Shown here piece after piece: positions 9,724-20,510 of a DNA stretch of 64,000 nt. The stretch comes from Shewanella avicenniae (GTDB lineage: Bacteria; Pseudomonadota; Gammaproteobacteria; Enterobacterales; Shewanellaceae). Made by a program: the position numbers and the translations under genes. A model generated the notes under the pieces. The model saw only the letters and a program-made list of their open reading frames with translations. It was not told the DNA's origin and searched no databases. Numbering within the stretch: position 1 is the stretch's first letter; every line of letters begins with the position of its first letter. Location of the stretch: the NCBI RefSeq assembly GCF_017354945.1, contig NZ_CP071503.1:3658001-3722000 (forward strand), read 5' to 3'.

Positions 9724-11234
9724 TAAACCATCACCACATCAAATTTGCTTTGCACGTACATAGGTTCACACTGCAACCGCACTCGCTTACCGATATACAC
9801 TTCCAGCTCAGCCAGCGAATGTGCTTCATCGGCAGCGAGACTTTCATACACTGCGGGCGCGCAATAAATCAAAAACTCATCGGCTTTATAAGTACGGTCA
9901 AGGCGGATAATTTCGCGGAAAATCTCGTACGACACGGTTTCCACCGTCTTCATTGAACCGGCACCACGACATGCTGGGCATTCGCCACACAACACATGCT
10001 CTAAACTTTCGCGGGTGCGCTTACGGGTCATTTCCACTAAGCCCAAGCCACTAAAGCCGGAGATATTGGTTTTCACCCGATCTTTGGACAACGCGGTAGC
10101 CAGACTGTTCAACACCCGTTGCTTGTGCTCCTCGTTGGTCATATCGATAAAGTCGATAATGATAATGCCGCCGAGGTTACGTAAGCGCAGTTGCCGCGCA
10201 ATCGCTAAGGTGGCTTCCATGTTGGTGTTGAAGATGGTTTCTTCGAGGTTCCGATGCCCTACAAAGCCACCGGTGTTGATATCTACCGTGGTCATGGCTT
10301 CGGTTTGATCGATGATCAGATAGCCGCCGGATTTAAGCTCAACCTTACGTTCCAGTGCGCGCTGGATTTCATTTTCAACGTCGTACAGATCAAACAGCGG
10401 CGACGGGCCGTCGTAATGCTCAATCTTTCCTGCCACCTCGGGCATAAATTCTTGTGCAAACTGCTGCAGCTCTTCGACAGTGCTACTGGCATCCACTTGA
10501 ATACTATCGAGATCGAGCCCAACAAAATCACGCACCACCCGCACCGGCAAGGCGAGATCTTGATAGAGCAACATAGTACCCGGGCGTTTACGCCGCTCAC
10601 TGACTTTGGCCCACACGCGGCGTAAAAATGCCGCATCTTGGCGCAGTTCATCGGCGCCCGCGCCTTCTGCCGCTGTGCGGATAATAAAGCCGCCATCTTC
10701 ATCCACAAACGGCACGGTAATATCTTTGAGGCGTACTCGCTCCTCTTCAGACTCAATCCGCTGCGACACACCGATGTGGCTAGAGCCCGGCATAAATACC
10801 AAATAACGCGAGGGAAGCGTGATGTCGGTGGTTAAACGCGCGCCTTTGGTGCCGAGAGGGTCTTTCACCACTTGCACCATAATGTCTTGCCCTTGGCGGA
10901 CCAATTCGGCGATATCGCGCACCACAAAGTTGCCTTTCTCAATGTCGGCAACACATTCGGTATGCGGGAAAATATCGGACGCATGCAAAAAGGCGGCTTT
11001 ATCTAAGCCGATATCCACAAATGCGGCTTGCATGCCGGGTAACACTCGGCTAATTTTGCCTTTGTAGATATTACCCACCAAACCCCGCTTCATACGGCGT
11101 TCGATGTGGACCTCTTGCAATACACCATGTTCGATCAAAGCAACTCTAGCTTCTGTGGGAGTCACGTTGATCAACAGCTCTGAACCTGCCTTACGCGGTG
11201 CAGCCTTGCTATTGACGAAACCATTGGAACTCAC
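9723..11234 (-). CDS. rng: Ribonuclease G
   Basis: The 503-residue RNase E/G-family endonuclease has an S1 RNA-binding domain (about residues 55-145) and the catalytic core. Asp318 (in TTVDIN) and Asp361 (in IIIIDFIDM) are the magnesium ligands, and Cys419 and Cys422 (CPAC) form the zinc link used for dimer pairing. It lacks the long C-terminal scaffold of RNase E, which makes it RNase G, the enzyme that matures the 16S rRNA 5' end and decays some mRNAs. The GTG start at 11234 has AGGGG seven bases upstream. It adds about 14 residues relative to the E. coli protein. Confidence 0.95.
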   Translation of the reverse strand: MSSNGFVNSKAAPRKAGSELLINVTPTEARVALIEHGVLQEVHIERRMKRGLVGNIYKGKISRVLPGMQAAFVDIGLDKAAFLHASDIFPHTECVADIEKGNFVVRDIAELVRQGQDIMVQVVKDPLGTKGARLTTDITLPSRYLVFMPGSSHIGVSQRIESEEERVRLKDITVPFVDEDGGFIIRTAAEGAGADELRQDAAFLRRVWAKVSERRKRPGTMLLYQDLALPVRVVRDFVGLDLDSIQVDASSTVEELQQFAQEFMPEVAGKIEHYDGPSPLFDLYDVENEIQRALERKVELKSGGYLIIDQTEAMTTVDINTGGFVGHRNLEETIFNTNMEATLAIARQLRLRNLGGIIIIDFIDMTNEEHKQRVLNSLATALSKDRVKTNISGFSGLGLVEMTRKRTRESLEHVLCGECPACRGAGSMKTVETVSYEIFREIIRLDRTYKADEFLIYCAPAVYESLAADEAHSLAELEVYIGKRVRLQCEPMYVQSKFDVVMV

Positions 11235-11324
11235 AATGTACCCCTGCTGAATGCTGATCGTTTGATTTTATCGGTTGCTTCAGATGAAATCTGCACCCGA
11301 AACGCGTTAAAGCCGAATTAATGC

Positions 11325-11906
11325 TTAAACCAGCTGCATTTGTTGTAACAAACTACGCGTTTCGACCAGCGGTAACCCCACCACGGCGGAATAGCTGCCA
11401 TCGATGCGACTAACAAAGCTGCCGCCTAAGCCTTGAATACCATAGGCACCGGCTTTATCCATTGGTTCACCAGTGGCGATATAAGCATGAATTTGGGCGT
11501 CGGTCATTTCGGTAAAGGTAACGTCGGTGGTGACTAGGGTCTGCAGCATTTGAGTCGCAGAAACTAACGCCACCGCGGTCATGACCCTATGAGTCGCACC
11601 ACTGAGCGAGCGCAACATGGTGAAGGCATCCTGCGCAGTTTGCGGTTTGCCCAACACTCGCTCGCCGACTACCACGATAGTATCTGAACCAAGTACCGCA
11701 GCACTGTTGTCGGCCACTAACGCCAACCCAGCTTGCGCTTTCTGCAACGCTAAGCGGGTGACAAAATCCGCTGCCAATTCACCCTCGCGCGCTGACTCAT
11801 CAATATCGGTGGCTAACACGTCAAAGGAGAAACCCGCCACGCCCAATCCAAGTTGCGCCAATAATTCACGTCGACGCGGAGAGGCTGATGCCAGTACCAA
11901 TTTCAT
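11325..11906 (-). CDS. maf: Maf-family nucleotide pyrophosphatase (YhdE type)
   Basis: The 193-residue protein opens with the Maf signature [14 protein letters not shown] and contains the conserved GSDTIVV and GKPQTAQDA segments. YhdE-type Maf proteins hydrolyse dTTP, UTP and modified pyrimidine nucleotides to monophosphates, a house-cleaning function, and Maf was first tied to septum formation. The start is two bases past the mreD stop, so it is part of the mre operon; about 90 bases separate it from rng. Confidence 0.93.
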   Translation of the reverse strand: MKLVLASASPRRRELLAQLGLGVAGFSFDVLATDIDESAREGELAADFVTRLALQKAQAGLALVADNSAAVLGSDTIVVVGERVLGKPQTAQDAFTMLRSLSGATHRVMTAVALVSATQMLQTLVTTDVTFTEMTDAQIHAYIATGEPMDKAGAYGIQGLGGSFVSRIDGSYSAVVGLPLVETRSLLQQMQLV

Positions 11907-11908
11907 TG

Positions 11909-12397
11909 TTAACGCACCTTATATCGACGTCTGATACGTCGCAGTAACCAATAAATCCAACGCCACAAAATCATGCCGGAAACGACAGGCCATAAGAGTT
12001 GATTGGAAAACTCTGAATGGTCGAGCAAAAATTGCAGCCAAAAAACGATCAAATGATAAATACACAGCACAATGCCGATCAACACTGTTTGCTGCAAAAA
12101 CGAATAGGTTCGCAATCGTTGGAAATTAAGCACAATCAGATAGATAACCAACGAATAAGCCAATGAACGGATCCCGAGATGCGCGCCAAGTAACACATCC
12201 AACAAAGTGCCCATCACAAAGGCGGTAAGAATGTTGTAGCGATGCGGCAGCGCCATCGACCAGTAGATGAGGATCAACAGCAGCCAATCCGGACGAAATG
12301 GCACTATGGTATCTGGCACTGGCATCAACTCAAACAACAAGCCAACTAACAGCGAAAACCAAACGATAAGGCGTCCGCTGGCACGATCTAAGGTCAT
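11909..12397 (-). CDS. mreD: Rod shape-determining protein MreD
   Basis: The 162-residue, very hydrophobic protein has about five membrane spans and fits the MreD family in length and position. MreD is an inner-membrane part of the elongasome that links MreB/MreC to peptidoglycan synthesis (RodA-PBP2). Its ATG overlaps the mreC stop (ATGA), typical of translational coupling. Confidence 0.93.
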   Translation of the reverse strand: MTLDRASGRLIVWFSLLVGLLFELMPVPDTIVPFRPDWLLLILIYWSMALPHRYNILTAFVMGTLLDVLLGAHLGIRSLAYSLVIYLIVLNFQRLRTYSFLQQTVLIGIVLCIYHLIVFWLQFLLDHSEFSNQLLWPVVSGMILWRWIYWLLRRIRRRYKVR

Positions 12398-13278
12398 GAC
12401 TTAGGCACCTCCGTTGCTTGTGGGTCTTCGGTTGGGCTCGCAACCGGCTTCGCGCCAGCATCGGTTGCAGTTTCCGGCCAAATCAGCAGCAGATAGCGAA
12501 TGCGATCGAGCGCGGCCATCGGCTGTGCGGTCACTTTGAGATAGTTTTGCCCATCGTCACGATTGATATTAATCACCCGCGCCACCGGATAGCCTTCAGG
12601 AAAACGGTTACCGAGGCCCGAAGTCACCAGCAAATCACCGACTTTGATGTCGGTACTCTTCGCCACATATTTCAAATCGAGTTGGTCGAGTTCACCGTTA
12701 CCGTTGGCGATGATACGCACATCGTTACGAGTGATCCGCACCGGAATGCCCTGCTTCGGATCAGATATCAGCAGTACTCGCGCGGTTAAAGCATTTACTT
12801 CTACCACTTGACCGACCACGCCTTGCGCATCGACCACAGGTTGCCCAACCACCACACCGTTATTGCTGCCGTGATTGATCACCACATATTGATGGAAAGG
12901 ATCACTGGCCACTTCAATCACTTCAGCCACCATTTTGCGGGCATCCATGTGCAGCGGTGACCCCAATAGCGCCCGCAAACGCTCGTTCTCTTGACGCAGA
13001 TGCTCAAAGCGTTGCAAACGTTCACTCATCAGTAGTTGCTGACGTAAGAGCTCTTGGTTTTGCTTCTTCAACATGCTGAGCGAGGCAAGGTTCTCAGCAC
13101 TCCAATCAAAAAACTCACCGGGTGCAGTGGCGATATACTGTACCGGGCTTAACAACGATGCCAGTGACTCCCGTACTGGCTCTAATTTTTTATTGGCAAA
13201 TAACAATGCCACCGACAGAAGTACTGCCAGTGTCAAACGAAACTGAACGGAAACACCACGGGCAAAAATTGGCTGCAT
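12394..13278 (-). CDS. mreC: Rod shape-determining protein MreC
   Basis: The 294-residue bitopic protein has a membrane anchor near residues 10-26, a coiled coil (about 65-105, rich in Leu, Gln and Glu) and a periplasmic beta-barrel domain (about 115-275) with the family segment HGSNNGVVVGQPVVDAQG. MreC scaffolds the elongasome and activates PBP2. It lies 48 bases downstream of mreB and ends with a short Pro/Thr-rich tail. Confidence 0.95.
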   Translation of the reverse strand: MQPIFARGVSVQFRLTLAVLLSVALLFANKKLEPVRESLASLLSPVQYIATAPGEFFDWSAENLASLSMLKKQNQELLRQQLLMSERLQRFEHLRQENERLRALLGSPLHMDARKMVAEVIEVASDPFHQYVVINHGSNNGVVVGQPVVDAQGVVGQVVEVNALTARVLLISDPKQGIPVRITRNDVRIIANGNGELDQLDLKYVAKSTDIKVGDLLVTSGLGNRFPEGYPVARVININRDDGQNYLKVTAQPMAALDRIRYLLLIWPETATDAGAKPVASPTEDPQATEVPKS

Positions 13279-13326
13279 AAAATAAATAAGGCGGCATTAC
13301 ACCGCCATATTGGATAGTCCTTAGAA

Positions 13327-14376
<1,050 letters not shown>

Positions 14377-14588
14377 TTAACTAGCCTGTATTCTGTGGAG
14401 TCGGAGAAGAAGATTTGAAAATTAGCTAACTTTATCAATGCCACCCCAGTTCCACAAGCCTGCAAAGCCTAACAAATCCTGACGAATGGCATTTTTTTGA
14501 GACGAATAATTGCGTTCTGACGGAAGTCAGACTATTGGCGGCAAAATTAACCGGAATATGTTGCTTTTTTAATCTTAGCGAAATGACG
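14377..14588 (-). promoter_or_regulatory. mreB upstream region / end of the msh locus
   Basis: This AT-rich gap between mshQ and mreB must hold the mreB promoter. Near its mshQ end (14516-14531) is a hairpin (TCTGAC, GGAA, GTCAGA). It could act as the msh terminator, although no T run follows on the minus strand. I could not identify a convincing -35/-10 pair. Confidence 0.4.
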
Positions 14589-17500
14589 TCAGTGCAGCTC
14601 GCGACGGTTGATCACTCGATCATTGCCACGATAGCGACCGAAGTAAGCACTGGCTCTGGGCTCCTGCAGTGCTTCAGTGGCACCATCAAAACCCCAATAC
14701 CACAATAACCAAGGTGACACGCTTACAGGTGCGGTCACTTTACCGCGGTATTCTCCAGACGACAACCAACGCAAACCAAAACGCCCTGCTGAGACCGCTG
14801 CGGGATCACCAAAACGCGAAATCGTTTGGCCGCTACTCAGTTCAGGCTCAAACAGATAGCCAAGCGAGGCATTCGAGGTTTGACTCAGCATGGTTGGCGT
14901 AATCACCGAGCAGCTGTCAGCCACATTGGTTTGCCACTGACTACCATTCCAAAACTCAGTTTCACCGCTCATCAATACTGGCTGATTTTCGGGGCCGTAG
15001 GAGTTATTTAGCACCGCTCGTCCAAGGCGCATATCCAGTGTCGCTAAGCGTTTGGCGGTGCAACTACTATCAGCCGCACAGTCTGTCGCAGCAGTCACCA
15101 GCATATCGGCAAACGACATCGGCACTCGATCGGGATCATTCACCGCCACCCCAACATCCAAGGCAAAATAAGGCCCATCCGCGTTAGGCGCCGCATCACG
15201 TGCAAAGGTAAATAACACATTTGAGAACGCCATCTGGCCGTTAACCCAGCTACCACTAATACTGCTTAAGCGCGACGATAGGTCGACGCCATCATTGCCA
15301 TTTTCAGCCAGCAACTGTGGCACACCAAAGGCAAACGCTCCGCTATAGTTTTGAGTAATGTGGCCGCGGTGATCCAGCGCTTTTAAGGTCAAGCTGGTGG
15401 CGATTGGTTGTGTCATATAGCTAAAACTGCCACAACTCGGCGCCATACTTACACTCTCAGCCACAAACTGCTTAGGGTAAATACGCCCAATAGCATCAGA
15501 ATAATACGCTGGTAAATTAAAGGCATTGCTTCCAAGGTAAAGTTGCTGACTGTTAGTGCTGGCTGCAATTTCAAATACACCCACTTCTGAAATCGCTTGC
15601 TGGGTAATGGATGTACCCTCTAAAGAAGCAACTTGGTTGTACGTCTTGACACTTAGCTCCCCTAACGCCCCAGAACTCGGAGCGATAAGCCGATGCGACA
15701 GCGAGATATTGTTCATAGCGAAAGACGGCGTATCAGGATTATCGCAAATATTTTGATCATTATCACTCTGCCAGCTTTTCGCTCGTACATTAAGACCAAA
15801 TGCATCTCCGGTTGCTCGGTATCCTTTGCAAGTTGCGTCTCTAGAGGGGCAGACTGTCTCACTTTCAGAGGAAGAAACGCATAATCCAACGGGAAAACTC
15901 ACAAAACTGTCGCGCCCTTCAAGTACCAAACCTGCTTCATCTCCTGAGCCAGTGTATCTGGCCAGTAATTCAAGCTTACCTGCATCGTCAAAATTTACCG
16001 TCATATTGGCAATGCCGGATGCATTAAAGGAAAGTGATGTTTCAGTTGGATTGGCGGCGTTTCTAAAAACTGGCGCGTTATTCACCATTACCTGTGTATT
16101 TGAAATAATGGGATCTTCTAATGCCGATGACCAAAAATTAATGTCTTTATTTGTAGACTTAAATAAGGTTGTACATTGCTGAGTTACATCATCTTTTTTA
16201 ACCGCCTTGATCTGTACATCAACAGGCTTTCCTGCAAGCTTGTCCGGCACATCAAACACGAAGCCACTGTCTGCAAAACTAATACTACATGCGGCATGAC
16301 TTAGCCCGGCTCCGCTGCGTTTACATAATGTTTCACTGAAGGCTTTTGTTAATGGCTCAGAACCGTCTACACCTACAGTAACAATGCCTGCTGTAGTATG
16401 TTTCAAGCTAACCGTAGTGACGCCACCAGTAAAGGTCACCGTGCTGCCACCCACCCAATGACTATCCGCTGCAGTTGAAGGAGATAATCTTGCCGTCACT
16501 CGCTCAGTGTACAACTCGCTACAGCTTGGGTTGTTACATGCTTTTATCGTTACGGCTAAAGGTTCACAGGTCAACGGAGACCCAGCATACTCAAATTCAA
16601 AATGATCAATCGTTGAGGAAATAGCTGTCGAGTCCGCAGCACAAATTTTAAAATTATCGAGTTCATGAATATTGTTTGAACCACCTGTTGACCCCGTTAA
16701 TGACAACATAAAACTAGCCGGTAACGGTGCTTGACCAGATTGTGAGATTACATCAAAGCTTGGGATCAGCGTTTGGTAACCGCTGCCAGAATCCCGTTCC
16801 AATTGAACCAAGGCTTTGCCTGATGTGCGTGAATCATAGGTCATTCGATATTTAAAATTAGCATTGTTGTTGTCATCAACTTTCGGAGCTAAGCAATGAC
16901 CGTAACTGTTCCAATATTGTCCGTCGTTACATGCACCATGCAAATATCGGTAGCCGCTAACGCCACGTCCAGAACCACGGATCGCAACAGTTTGTGGTCT
17001 ATACCCAATATTGTACGAACCACCTTCATTGGAAAAGTTACCATATTCATCTATGCCTACACCGAGCCAACCACCCGCAAACCCTCCGATTCCCGGTTTA
17101 AAACCATACCCCAGCGGACCGCCAAATGCTCCTGGTTGAGGCGTAACAGCAGCGTCAGACAAAACAAACGCAATACCATCAGCACCATTACCGCCATAGG
17201 CGTAATGATTAAATTCAATAGTGATAAGATTATTATTGGTTGGGAATAAACGCTGGAAAGTTGCCGACGTCGCTTGGTTACCTGCATTTTCAGTTAACCT
17301 CAAACGCCCATTAATCGAGGAGGGAGTAAAGCTACCATTACTTCGCGCAACCACCCAACGTGCGCTCTGCAAAGCAGAAGTAAAATCATCATTAAAACAG
17401 GTAAGTGATGGTGGTCGAGTGACATAATTAATCGACGATGTCCCCGTCATAACCAAACTCCCAGCAGTGACACGTCCAGAAATCGACGATGTATCGTCCA

Positions 17501-18290
17501 ACTGCAATTGATGATGCGTGTAGACGTCACCGTCAACTTTACTTGATCCATGCATTGCAAACGTATTGTAGGCAACGACCAGCAATGCACTATTGCTGTC
17601 CTTAAATAGAATGTCACCGGAACTAAGCGCGCCATCCTTAACAAACAAACGAACATTACCTTCAATCAAAATATGTCCATTGCTGTTCAGTGCAAGACTT
17701 TCAATCCAATAATCGCCGTTCGACAAAGTCACGGTCGCTCCACCACCAACAGCAACAGCCTTTAAGCGATACTCTTGATGTTGTGATGCAAAAGACAGTG
17801 AACAACGGCTATATAAACTAACATTAGCAAATTGCGTTTGGCTGCTATTACCCAAAGTTATGCTATCGTTATCTTGACAATATGTGATCGAATAGTCGCC
17901 TGAAGATACGCGATAGCTGTTACTACCTGACAAGGATAGCGCGGTGGATGTTTGGTTGGTAATCGCACAATAATCCCTTCCACCAGTGACACTATCACAC
18001 GCTTGCGTTGGCATACCACTTCCTAGACTCGATGTACAAAAGTCCAACGGACGCCCATTATCGCCGTACATTCTACTTTCGCCGTACATGGCTAATTGTG
18101 TGTCTTTTCTTCCACACATACTGCTGTAATCTGTTGATGTGCCTTGAGCCACATCCGGGAAAACTTTATTAAGATCGACAGTGTCAAAAGCAAAGGTCAA
18201 TTGACAAAATCCGGCAATCGCGAAGAACAAGAAAAAACGTGTTGCCAGTATGTTAGTGGTCAATTTTAATAATGAACTCGTATTACTCAC
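14589..18290 (-). CDS. mshQ: MshQ, large pilus-locus protein with lectin-like and DUF6701 regions
   Basis: This is the largest msh gene (about 1233 residues). A signal peptide ends near the FAFD segment. Next comes a short bactofilin-like, glycine- and serine-rich region containing DGDVYTHHQ-type turns (about 190-290). Then follows a domain resembling bacterial L-type (legume-like) lectins, about 300-555, with segments ADGIAFVLSD and GGWLGVGIDEYG. The C-terminal half fits DUF6701. Known MshQ proteins are thought to act near the pilus tip or as accessory adhesins. The longer possible start at 18308 is a GTG without a good ribosome-binding site. GTG at 18290 has GGAGG nine bases upstream and overlaps the mshP stop, so I prefer it. 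The middle of the gene looks AT-richer than its 3' end. Confidence 0.82.
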   Translation of the reverse strand: MSNTSSLLKLTTNILATRFFLFFAIAGFCQLTFAFDTVDLNKVFPDVAQGTSTDYSSMCGRKDTQLAMYGESRMYGDNGRPLDFCTSSLGSGMPTQACDSVTGGRDYCAITNQTSTALSLSGSNSYRVSSGDYSITYCQDNDSITLGNSSQTQFANVSLYSRCSLSFASQHQEYRLKAVAVGGGATVTLSNGDYWIESLALNSNGHILIEGNVRLFVKDGALSSGDILFKDSNSALLVVAYNTFAMHGSSKVDGDVYTHHQLQLDDTSSISGRVTAGSLVMTGTSSINYVTRPPSLTCFNDDFTSALQSARWVVARSNGSFTPSSINGRLRLTENAGNQATSATFQRLFPTNNNLITIEFNHYAYGGNGADGIAFVLSDAAVTPQPGAFGGPLGYGFKPGIGGFAGGWLGVGIDEYGNFSNEGGSYNIGYRPQTVAIRGSGRGVSGYRYLHGACNDGQYWNSYGHCLAPKVDDNNNANFKYRMTYDSRTSGKALVQLERDSGSGYQTLIPSFDVISQSGQAPLPASFMLSLTGSTGGSNNIHELDNFKICAADSTAISSTIDHFEFEYAGSPLTCEPLAVTIKACNNPSCSELYTERVTARLSPSTAADSHWVGGSTVTFTGGVTTVSLKHTTAGIVTVGVDGSEPLTKAFSETLCKRSGAGLSHAACSISFADSGFVFDVPDKLAGKPVDVQIKAVKKDDVTQQCTTLFKSTNKDINFWSSALEDPIISNTQVMVNNAPVFRNAANPTETSLSFNASGIANMTVNFDDAGKLELLARYTGSGDEAGLVLEGRDSFVSFPVGLCVSSSESETVCPSRDATCKGYRATGDAFGLNVRAKSWQSDNDQNICDNPDTPSFAMNNISLSHRLIAPSSGALGELSVKTYNQVASLEGTSITQQAISEVGVFEIAASTNSQQLYLGSNAFNLPAYYSDAIGRIYPKQFVAESVSMAPSCGSFSYMTQPIATSLTLKALDHRGHITQNYSGAFAFGVPQLLAENGNDGVDLSSRLSSISGSWVNGQMAFSNVLFTFARDAAPNADGPYFALDVGVAVNDPDRVPMSFADMLVTAATDCAADSSCTAKRLATLDMRLGRAVLNNSYGPENQPVLMSGETEFWNGSQWQTNVADSCSVITPTMLSQTSNASLGYLFEPELSSGQTISRFGDPAAVSAGRFGLRWLSSGEYRGKVTAPVSVSPWLLWYWGFDGATEALQEPRASAYFGRYRGNDRVINRRELH

Positions 18291-18747
18291 GTGCTTCAAC
18301 CTCCACACTGCGACTAACTCTCAGACATTGGCGCTCATCAACAGTACCGCTATCACAATTCCCTGTTTGGCAAACTGCATGACTGGTGATCCGATACAAG
18401 TGTGCGGTGCCCACAGTAAATGCGGTACAACTCAGCGTAATTGAATCGCAACCATGAAACCCCGTCACATTGGGTGGTGTCCAAGTTGAGGCAACATTAC
18501 TGCAACTCACGGTGCCACCATTGAGCGGAAACAGCTGCGCTAACGCCGCATCGGCACCGCTGTTAGCGGCATTGAACGCTCGCAAGCTCCACACCTCAAG
18601 GTTAACCCCTTCATCTGCATCAGTGCCGATACGTATCAAGCTCGCGGCAAGCACAGCAATCACCACGATAATAAACAGCGCAATCATCAATGCACTGCCT
18701 TTCTGGGTGTTAATTAATCGCAGTTGAAAATGTTTGTTACGGGACAT
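18283..18747 (-). CDS. mshP: MshP, minor pilin-like (PilX-type) protein
   Basis: The protein has about 154 residues. It has a short basic leader, then a glycine followed by SALMIALFIIVV, a pilin-like transmembrane helix that lacks the usual Glu5, as in PilX-type minor pilins. The soluble part has several cysteines. The longer frame reaching 18825 lies inside mshO. ATG at 18747 overlaps the mshO end by 11 bases and directly precedes the basic leader MSRNKH, so it is the likely start. MshP is expected to join the initiating minor-pilin complex of the MSHA pilus. Confidence 0.82.
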   Translation of the reverse strand: MSRNKHFQLRLINTQKGSALMIALFIIVVIAVLAASLIRIGTDADEGVNLEVWSLRAFNAANSGADAALAQLFPLNGGTVSCSNVASTWTPPNVTGFHGCDSITLSCTAFTVGTAHLYRITSHAVCQTGNCDSGTVDERQCLRVSRSVEVEARE

Positions 18748-19540
18748 TGAACACCTGCACTTGATGCTGATAAGTGAACGATGAACCCGCCACCTCAAAG
18801 GTTGGTGATAACTGCACGATCGCATTATTGGTCAAACTGGCAGGCGCAATTGAGATAGGTAACTGTTGGCTGAAATCATTCACCAAGTTTTCCGCCATTA
18901 GTACACCAACAAGGTTTGGGCGCAATTGCTGATTTTCAGTATAGCCGTAGTCTTGATAACGGTAGATCTGCCCAGTAGCAAAAAAACAATAACTGACGGG
19001 CGCTGATGCCACATAAAAACGTTGCGCCGGAGAATGCTCGCTAAAACGGACACTGGCCGAAAACGTCACCGTGGTGCTATCGCCCGTAACAGCAACACTA
19101 CTTATTTTCTGCCGTTTACTAATGCTTGGATGATAAATGTCGTTACTTGCGAGCGGATAGATAAACAGTTGCCAGTCAGGTTGCAATGCCGAAGAGGGAG
19201 TAAACAATGTGCCCGTTTTCGCTGGCTTTTCAAACGGCATGTCAAGATAGCTGCCGCTGGCCTCAATTGGTACAAATTCAATGCACTGTTGGCTGGCAGG
19301 GGTTGCAGGATCAACATATTGCGGCGTTAACCGTAAGCTGCCCGGCACCGCATTGCGTAATTCGCGGGTCATACGTTCAACCGCGTAACGGCTGCTGCCA
19401 ATAACCTGATCAACTGCGGATGAATCGACAAAAATGCGGGTACCAAAAATCAGAAAACTGCTAACCCCAATAGCAAGGATCCCCAGCAAAATCATCACAG
19501 TAACCAACTCGACTAAGGTAAATCCACGCGCTTGCCGCAT
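18737..19540 (-). CDS. mshO: MshO, minor prepilin
   Basis: The 267-residue protein has a class III prepilin leader (MRQARG before FTLVEL) with the expected glycine at -1 and Glu at +5, and a hydrophobic helix. It fits the PilW/GspJ-like MshO family in size and in lying between mshD and mshP. Minor pilins of this kind prime pilus assembly. Its ATG overlaps the mshD stop (TGATG). Confidence 0.88.
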   Translation of the reverse strand: MRQARGFTLVELVTVMILLGILAIGVSSFLIFGTRIFVDSSAVDQVIGSSRYAVERMTRELRNAVPGSLRLTPQYVDPATPASQQCIEFVPIEASGSYLDMPFEKPAKTGTLFTPSSALQPDWQLFIYPLASNDIYHPSISKRQKISSVAVTGDSTTVTFSASVRFSEHSPAQRFYVASAPVSYCFFATGQIYRYQDYGYTENQQLRPNLVGVLMAENLVNDFSQQLPISIAPASLTNNAIVQLSPTFEVAGSSFTYQHQVQVFNVP

Positions 19541-20028
19541 CAGTAATTACTCCTGACCAGATCAAACACTATCGGCTCACCCGCAGGCGTAGTGACCACT
19601 ACTTCAATCAACTTATTGTTGGGATCAAGCAACGACACCGAGACACTAAATTGATAGCCTGGATAACTGCTGGCATAGCTATCACTACTGTTCAACATCG
19701 GCGAGTCTTGGGTAAGGCCGTGATAATCATCGACATCATCGTAATCATTACGAGATGACTCTTCCGGCCCGATGTTACCACTACACGCAACGCCACTCGG
19801 CGAACCGCAAGGAGGTACACCATTCATCGGTGTATTCTCATCAAACGCTTTGCCCCAAATCTCGTTGAGAATACTCTGGCCTAATTCTGCAGCGCGCACC
19901 CGTTGCATGGTGTTGGCCGCATGATCACTCTGCGGAAATAACACGCTGGTAAGCAGCACAATGGAGATGCTAAACACCACCATGCCGACAATCAGTTCAA
20001 TCAGCGTAAAGCCACGATTAGCCCTCAT
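19540..20028 (-). CDS. mshD: MshD, minor prepilin
   Basis: The protein has 162 residues from ATG 20028, which overlaps the mshC stop and has AAGGA seven bases upstream; the longer frame to 20100 lies within mshC and is rejected. It has a prepilin leader MRANRG before FTLIEL with Gly -1 and Glu +5. Two cysteines lie close together in the soluble part (in PPCGSPSGVAC). It is PilV/GspI-like by position. Confidence 0.88.
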   Translation of the reverse strand: MRANRGFTLIELIVGMVVFSISIVLLTSVLFPQSDHAANTMQRVRAAELGQSILNEIWGKAFDENTPMNGVPPCGSPSGVACSGNIGPEESSRNDYDDVDDYHGLTQDSPMLNSSDSYASSYPGYQFSVSVSLLDPNNKLIEVVVTTPAGEPIVFDLVRSNY

Positions 20029-20485
20029 GGATATATCCTTGCGACTCAATGGCAATCGCGAGGGTTTCATCGGCGACCACCCGCAAACAATCTCCAGCAC
20101 AGCCTATGGTGGTGCGGCCTAAGTGGTCAAACCCGATGGAGAATACGCCCCTACCGTCAGCAAGCGTCAGGGCTGCGCCACGAGGAAAACCTTGCTGTGG
20201 CTCGTTGAAAATGACGCCGCTGCAATCTGCCGTCAAATGCGTGAGCTGATAGCCAACTGTATCAACATTCAGTCGAAAACATCGATCAGGATTATTAAAG
20301 GCGAGCATTTGATCACGGCGCAACTCAGCGATGATCTCTTGCCGAAGGGCAAAGGCACTGTAGGAAGATGCCCCAAAGAAACGGGGTAATACCACCACCG
20401 AAATGATCGCCAATAACAGAATAGTGACGACCAGTTCGATGAGAGTGAATGCTCTTAAACATCTAAAAACCTGATATTTGAGCAT
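20018..20485 (-). CDS. mshC: MshC, minor prepilin with an Ala at the cleavage site
   Basis: The 155-residue protein has a prepilin-like start. An 11-residue leader (MLKYQVFRCLR) ends in Ala, followed by FTLIELVV and a hydrophobic helix. The residue before the cleavage site is Ala (codon GCA) instead of the nearly invariant Gly. In other type IV pilins Gly-to-Ala at this position is tolerated with slower processing. The GspH/FimT-like remainder and its position after mshA support MshC. The ribosome-binding site is weak. Confidence 0.83.
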   Translation of the reverse strand: MLKYQVFRCLRAFTLIELVVTILLLAIISVVVLPRFFGASSYSAFALRQEIIAELRRDQMLAFNNPDRCFRLNVDTVGYQLTHLTADCSGVIFNEPQQGFPRGAALTLADGRGVFSIGFDHLGRTTIGCAGDCLRVVADETLAIAIESQGYIHEG

Positions 20486-20510
20486 ATAGTTTAGGATTTA
20501 ACCGCTAATG

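Noticed and set aside
18291..18308. Longer MshQ start (GTG 18308)
   Set aside because: No ribosome-binding site at the right distance, whereas GTG 18290 has GGAGG and overlaps the mshP stop.
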